A stretch of 9,444 nucleotides of DNA from MAG-120531 sp029242825. Its GTDB lineage: Bacteria > Bacteroidota > Bacteroidia > Flavobacteriales > Flavobacteriaceae. The translations under genes were made by a program, and so were the position numbers. The notes beneath the pieces are model-generated. The model worked only from the letters and a program-made list of their open reading frames with translations. It made no database searches and had not been told where the DNA came from. How positions within the stretch are numbered: the stretch's first letter is position 1; each line of letters opens with the position of its first letter. The stretch is taken from positions 1 through 9,444 of the forward strand of contig JAQWTF010000136.1 in assembly GCA_029242825.1 (NCBI GenBank). The letters are read 5' to 3'. Of the stretch, positions 6,110 through 9,444 are shown piece after piece.

Positions 6110-8884
6110 TTAGCCCCCGTAACGCATGCTTCTACCCCCTGGCTTCTGACCACCAAATTTGTCTAATTTATAACTAAAACTCAGCATAAAATACTGCTGC
6201 AATACCGTCCCCTGAAAATCTTCAATAAAGTCTTCTGCAGTAGTTCTTCGTGTATTGATGTTTTGATTTAAAATATCATAGGCCAATACTTTCAAAGTAG
6301 CCTTGTCTTTGAGTAGCTGAACCCCAATACTCATATTCCAAAAATAAGCGTTCTTGTCAAATCCTGGACCTACATTTGGATTGTAACTGTAGGTAAGGTC
6401 ATTGCCCCAAATAATATTTTCTGGCCAAAAAGTGGTTGTTTTTAAAGTAGCGTTGTGATTTAATACTGAGACCTCTGGAAGGTTCTCCAAATTATAGGTG
6501 CTTCTAGAATAACCCAGAGAATAGCCTGGCTCAATTTGAAACTTCTCATTAAAATTTATTGAGGTAGACACCGATGGATTCAAGCTATAAGAGGTTGTTT
6601 TGAGTAGCTGACCATTAGAAAAACCTACATTCTTAGAGAAGTTAGCATTGGGTCTAATGTTCAGGTTCATGGAATACACACTGTCTTTTTTGATCTGCTT
6701 AGAATAACCCACCCCAAAATAACCGTTGTAATTGCCGTTGACATTTGTAAAAGTAGTATTCCTTAAAAAGTTTTCATCTGTAGTGGTTACCGCACTCACC
6801 CTATCGTCAGTAACAGTAACACCTGCATAAACAAAAACCCCAGAGCGCTCTCTCCAATTGTAGTTGTTGTAATTAAATCCTATTCTGTGGTTTAGGGCTG
6901 GATCCAGATCTGGATTACCTACCACAATATTCAATGGATTGTTCAAATTAGGTACTGGCTGCAATTGGTTTAGATTTGGTAGATCTAAGTTGTTGGAATA
7001 CCTTAAACTAAGACTCTTGTTTTTACCCAAACTATAACGACTGTAAAGGTTAAAAAGTAATTTTTTGTAATTTTTTGAGAAATCTGAGTTTTGAAGAAAA
7101 TCTTCATTACTCAGTGTGGCGTCTGTATAACTTGCATTCAATCTCAATCGCCATTTATCACTATTGTTTCTAAGGCCAATAGAAGGGGTTTTCTGAACTG
7201 TTTTAAATCTAAAATCAGAACTCTGGACGGTATTAAAGTCGTCATAAAGACCAGATGCTAGGTCCAAATCAAAGACAGACAGCTTATTCTCTCTAGTGCT
7301 CACATCGTAAGTCATTCCCGCTTGAACAAATAAATCTTTGGTGAGTGCTTTTCTGTATTCTAGTTCCAAATTATACGCATTGGTGATATTCTCCGAACTG
7401 TTCTCTTGGTCCAAGAGTGTTTGGGTCACCTGGTCTTCATTATAGATCTCCCTGAGGGAATTTAAATTGGTGCGGCTTTCATTTTTGTTTTGAGAAATAT
7501 CAAAATCCAATGAAACGTACCCACCAATAGTATCTAGTTTTTGGAAAAGACTAAACTGATTAGAAAAGCTCCTCAAATCACTTCTGTTGGCGGTTTTCAC
7601 TCTATTGGTGTTAATTAACACGCCATCACTATTTTTAGAAAGTGTATTTTGATCATTAGATGCTGTGGTGAAACCCACATTTACGTTGGGTTCAAAACTA
7701 ATCACTAAATCCTTGGTCAAGTTGAATTCTAGATCTGCAGAACCCCTATTGTTTTGGTTGGTTCCTTTAAAGCTGGAGGTTCGCTCTGTAAAAAACCTAC
7801 TGTCAGGAAGGATATTTTCTCTAAAGGAAGCTTCGTCGTTATAGGAATCTGAATAAGAAAAGAAATGATTTCCTTCTACTTCATAGGCGCCTTTTTTAGC
7901 ATCGGCGTAGCTAGCCCCTACTGTAGAAGAAGTAGAAATCCCTTGACCAAAGCCAAAATTAATTCCCCCAACACTAAAACCACCGCCAAAATTTCTTCTG
8001 CTCGAACCACCACCTCCAAGCATATCAAACACCTCATCATAAGAAAAGCCTGCATTGTTAATGTTATTGCTACTCGCTAAAACGCTCACGCGCTGTTTGT
8101 TTTTAAAATAATTAAGTAAGCCATTTAATTGGTAACGCTCATCTGTTCCATACCCTCCAGCCATTCTGGTGAGATAGCCCTTATTTTTGTCTTCTTTAAT
8201 GGTAAGGTTTATGGTCTTATTCTCGCTTTGAGCGTCGTCTCCAGTGCGTTCTTCTGTTTTTGTTTTGGTATTGGTAATCTGGATCTTGCTGATAATATCT
8301 TTGGGCAGACTCTTTGTGGCTACCTTGGGATCTTTACTGAAAAATACCTGTCCATTGACCAGTACCTGATCTACCTCTTGACCGTTGACTGTAATGGTTC
8401 CGTTAGCGTCAATGGCCACTCCAGGAAGCTTTCTAAGCACATCTTCCACCGTTGCATCTGGTCTAGTTTTAAAGGAATTGGCATTGAACTCTAGAGTGTC
8501 TTTTTTTACGGCTATTGGAGCACGCTCCCCGGACACCAAAACTTCTCCTAATTGTTCCACTTGTTCTTCCAAGTACAAACTACCCATTTCAAGAGTTGTG
8601 GCCATTTTAACCTCTTTTTTAAGGGTTTTATACCCATTAAAAGTGGCATAAAAAAATAGAGAGGTTTCAGTTGTTTTACCTTCTATAATAAAACTACCGT
8701 CTGTATCGGTAATACTGTATGCGACCAAAGTAGAATCTGCTTTGGTTTCTACATAAACGGTAGCGGCGTCTAATGGACTTTTAAGCTGTGCGTCTAGCAG
8801 TTTCCCTTTGAGGATAAACTCTTGGGCTTGAACAGAAAAAAAACTACAAAAAAGGAATGATAAAACAAGAAATCTTAAGCGCAT
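6110..8884 (-). CDS. Outer-membrane beta-barrel protein with carboxypeptidase-regulatory-like N-terminal domain (TonB-receptor-like)
   Basis: I start this gene at ATG 8882-8884, giving 924 residues. The N-terminus MRLRFLVLSFLFCSFFSVQA is a clean Sec signal peptide with cleavage after Ala20. A longer reading from TTG 8930-8932 would bury that signal and lies upstream of the predicted promoter box. Residues 23-105 form a carboxypeptidase-regulatory-like beta-sandwich (GKLLDAQLKSPLDAATV, then TDTDGSF). Residues 112-215 resemble a TonB-receptor plug (GEVLVSGE, then TVEDVLRKLPGVAID and VNGQEVDQVLVNG). The rest is a long barrel of alternating aromatic strands ending in FMLSFSYKL and a glycine-rich tail. 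A Gly-rich loop spans 290-315 (12 Gly in 26 residues). It resembles the Bacteroidota outer-membrane barrel family related to TonB-dependent receptors. There is no SusD-type partner nearby, so it is not a typical SusCD glycan importer. The substrate cannot be told. It appears to be a single-gene unit. Confidence 0.93.
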   Translation of the reverse strand: MRLRFLVLSFLFCSFFSVQAQEFILKGKLLDAQLKSPLDAATVYVETKADSTLVAYSITDTDGSFIIEGKTTETSLFFYATFNGYKTLKKEVKMATTLEMGSLYLEEQVEQLGEVLVSGERAPIAVKKDTLEFNANSFKTRPDATVEDVLRKLPGVAIDANGTITVNGQEVDQVLVNGQVFFSKDPKVATKSLPKDIISKIQITNTKTKTEERTGDDAQSENKTINLTIKEDKNKGYLTRMAGGYGTDERYQLNGLLNYFKNKQRVSVLASSNNINNAGFSYDEVFDMLGGGGSSRRNFGGGFSVGGINFGFGQGISTSSTVGASYADAKKGAYEVEGNHFFSYSDSYNDEASFRENILPDSRFFTERTSSFKGTNQNNRGSADLEFNLTKDLVISFEPNVNVGFTTASNDQNTLSKNSDGVLINTNRVKTANRSDLRSFSNQFSLFQKLDTIGGYVSLDFDISQNKNESRTNLNSLREIYNEDQVTQTLLDQENSSENITNAYNLELEYRKALTKDLFVQAGMTYDVSTRENKLSVFDLDLASGLYDDFNTVQSSDFRFKTVQKTPSIGLRNNSDKWRLRLNASYTDATLSNEDFLQNSDFSKNYKKLLFNLYSRYSLGKNKSLSLRYSNNLDLPNLNQLQPVPNLNNPLNIVVGNPDLDPALNHRIGFNYNNYNWRERSGVFVYAGVTVTDDRVSAVTTTDENFLRNTTFTNVNGNYNGYFGVGYSKQIKKDSVYSMNLNIRPNANFSKNVGFSNGQLLKTTSYSLNPSVSTSINFNEKFQIEPGYSLGYSRSTYNLENLPEVSVLNHNATLKTTTFWPENIIWGNDLTYSYNPNVGPGFDKNAYFWNMSIGVQLLKDKATLKVLAYDILNQNINTRRTTAEDFIEDFQGTVLQQYFMLSFSYKLDKFGGQKPGGRSMRYGG

Positions 8885-8917
8885 GGGATTAATTTTGTGA
8901 AAATCATTAGGTCTCCG

Positions 8918-8925
8918 CAAAAATA
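8918..8925 (-). promoter_or_regulatory. -7 promoter element for the outer-membrane barrel gene
   Basis: The minus strand reads TATTTTTG, matching TAnnTTTG exactly. Transcription would start near 8912, leaving a leader of about 27 bases before ATG 8884. This supports that start over the upstream TTG at 8932. No TTG is found 17-23 bp upstream, so the -33 half is missing or degenerate. Confidence 0.42.
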
Positions 8926-9025
8926 ACTCCAAATGCTACTTTGGAACCTATATTAACATAAGTTTAAGAATGCTCTACCGCATTTCTAAACACGAAATCG
9001 GGGGCTAAACGATACATAAAAGAAT

Positions 9026-9052
9026 CACTCACTAGCTTTTAACGCCTGAGTG
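9026..9052 (-). terminator. Weak candidate terminator downstream of der
   Basis: CACTCA (9026-9031) pairs with TGAGTG (9047-9052) around a 15-base loop, 4 bp beyond the der stop codon. On the minus strand it is followed by a short U-rich stretch (ATTCTTTTATG). The stem is only 6 bp and the loop is large, so it may be chance. It is the only hairpin I see in the 172-bp gap between der and the barrel gene. Confidence 0.22.
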
Positions 9053-9056
9053 CTGC

Positions 9057-9444
9057 TTATTTTTTTCTCATAAAAATAGAGATGGGCACTCCTGAAAAGT
9101 TGTAGTGCTCTCTAATTTTATTTTCCAAATAACGTTTGTAAGGCTCTCTAACGTATTGGGGTAAATTACAGAAAAATGCAAACTGAGGATAAGGAGTAGG
9201 CAACTGAGTACAGAACTTAATTTTCACGTACTTCCCTTTGTAAGCCGGTGGTGGATAGTGCTCAATGAGGGGCAACATAAACTCATTAAATTTCCTCGTT
9301 GGAATTTTTCTAGACCTATTTTCATACACCTCAACAGCAGTCTCAATAGCTTTAAAAATACGTTGTTTGGTGAGCACCGACATAAAGATAATGGGCACAT
9401 CTACAAAAGGAGAAATGGCTTCCTGTATTCTTTGGGTGTACGCC
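9057..9444 (-). CDS. der: Ribosome-assembly GTPase Der (EngA), C-terminal fragment (5' end outside window)
   Basis: The last 128 residues are present; the frame stays open to the right edge, so the gene continues beyond 9444. A GTG at 9396-9398 is an internal Val codon, because the codons before it encode family sequence (AYTQRIQEAISPFVDVPIIFMS). Der has two tandem GTPase domains and a C-terminal KH-like domain, and acts in 50S ribosomal subunit maturation in the cytoplasm. What is seen here is the end of the second GTPase domain (VPIIFMSVLTKQRIFKAIE, the SA-K-type G5 region) and the whole KH-like domain. That domain includes VKIKFCTQLPTPYPQFAFF, a Y-K-R-Y-L-E-N segment, and FSGVPISIFMRKK at the end, all typical of the family. 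The G1-G4 motifs are off-window and cannot be checked. The gene is on the same strand as the barrel gene, 172 bp upstream of it, which has its own likely promoter. Confidence 0.93.
   Translation of the reverse strand, partial: AYTQRIQEAISPFVDVPIIFMSVLTKQRIFKAIETAVEVYENRSRKIPTRKFNEFMLPLIEHYPPPAYKGKYVKIKFCTQLPTPYPQFAFFCNLPQYVREPYKRYLENKIREHYNFSGVPISIFMRKK

Noticed and set aside
7865..8651. Plus-strand open frames (7865-8080, 8129-8494, 8385-8651) opposite the barrel gene
   Set aside because: They overlap each other and the strongly supported barrel gene, and show no domain or initiation signal.
9396..9398. GTG as a start codon that would make a 113-residue protein
   Set aside because: The frame is open to the window edge and the codons before it encode expected Der sequence, so this is an internal Val.
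1..9444. Defence island, prophage, insertion sequence, CRISPR or biosynthetic cluster
   Set aside because: No direct-repeat arrays, terminal inverted repeats, transposase, integrase or nuclease motifs are present, and the recognised genes are housekeeping or envelope genes.

Overview
The window looks like an ordinary chromosomal segment from a member of the Bacteroidota, most likely a flavobacterium. The DNA is AT-rich and start codons lack clear Shine-Dalgarno sequences. Upstream regions carry TAnnTTTG-type -7 boxes. The protein families also fit: a GSCFA-domain protein, a carboxypeptidase-regulatory plus beta-barrel outer-membrane protein, a lipoprotein with an acidic/Asn-rich tether, and an alaS locus divergent from an M23 peptidase/MerR pair. 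No mobile element, CRISPR array, tRNA or rRNA is visible.

Layout from left to right. The 3' end of a plus-strand DUF4136-like gene (1-144) faces a minus-strand small lipoprotein of unknown function (277-903). A perfect 18-bp inverted repeat between them probably terminates both. Next come two minus-strand genes in apparent operon order: alaS (stop at 1999, start near 4644), then, after an 11-bp gap, a GSCFA-domain protein (1040-1987). Upstream of alaS lies a 158-bp divergent promoter region. It fires rightward into an M23/LytM-type membrane-anchored peptidase (4803-5780), whose stop codon overlaps the start of a short MerR-like regulator (5780-6106) by one base. The MerR gene runs tail to tail, with 3 bp between stop codons, into a large minus-strand outer-membrane beta-barrel protein (6110-8884). 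The right edge holds the C-terminal part of the ribosome-assembly GTPase Der on the minus strand (9057-9444, 5' end outside the window).

The genes are mainly housekeeping (tRNA charging, ribosome biogenesis) and cell envelope (peptidoglycan hydrolysis, outer-membrane barrel, lipoproteins). I see no convincing novel multi-gene system. The points most worth a second look are the uncharacterised four-cysteine lipoprotein, the short MerR-like protein translationally coupled to an envelope peptidase, the tight alaS/GSCFA linkage, and the convergent gene ends at 6104-6112 that leave no room for a terminator.
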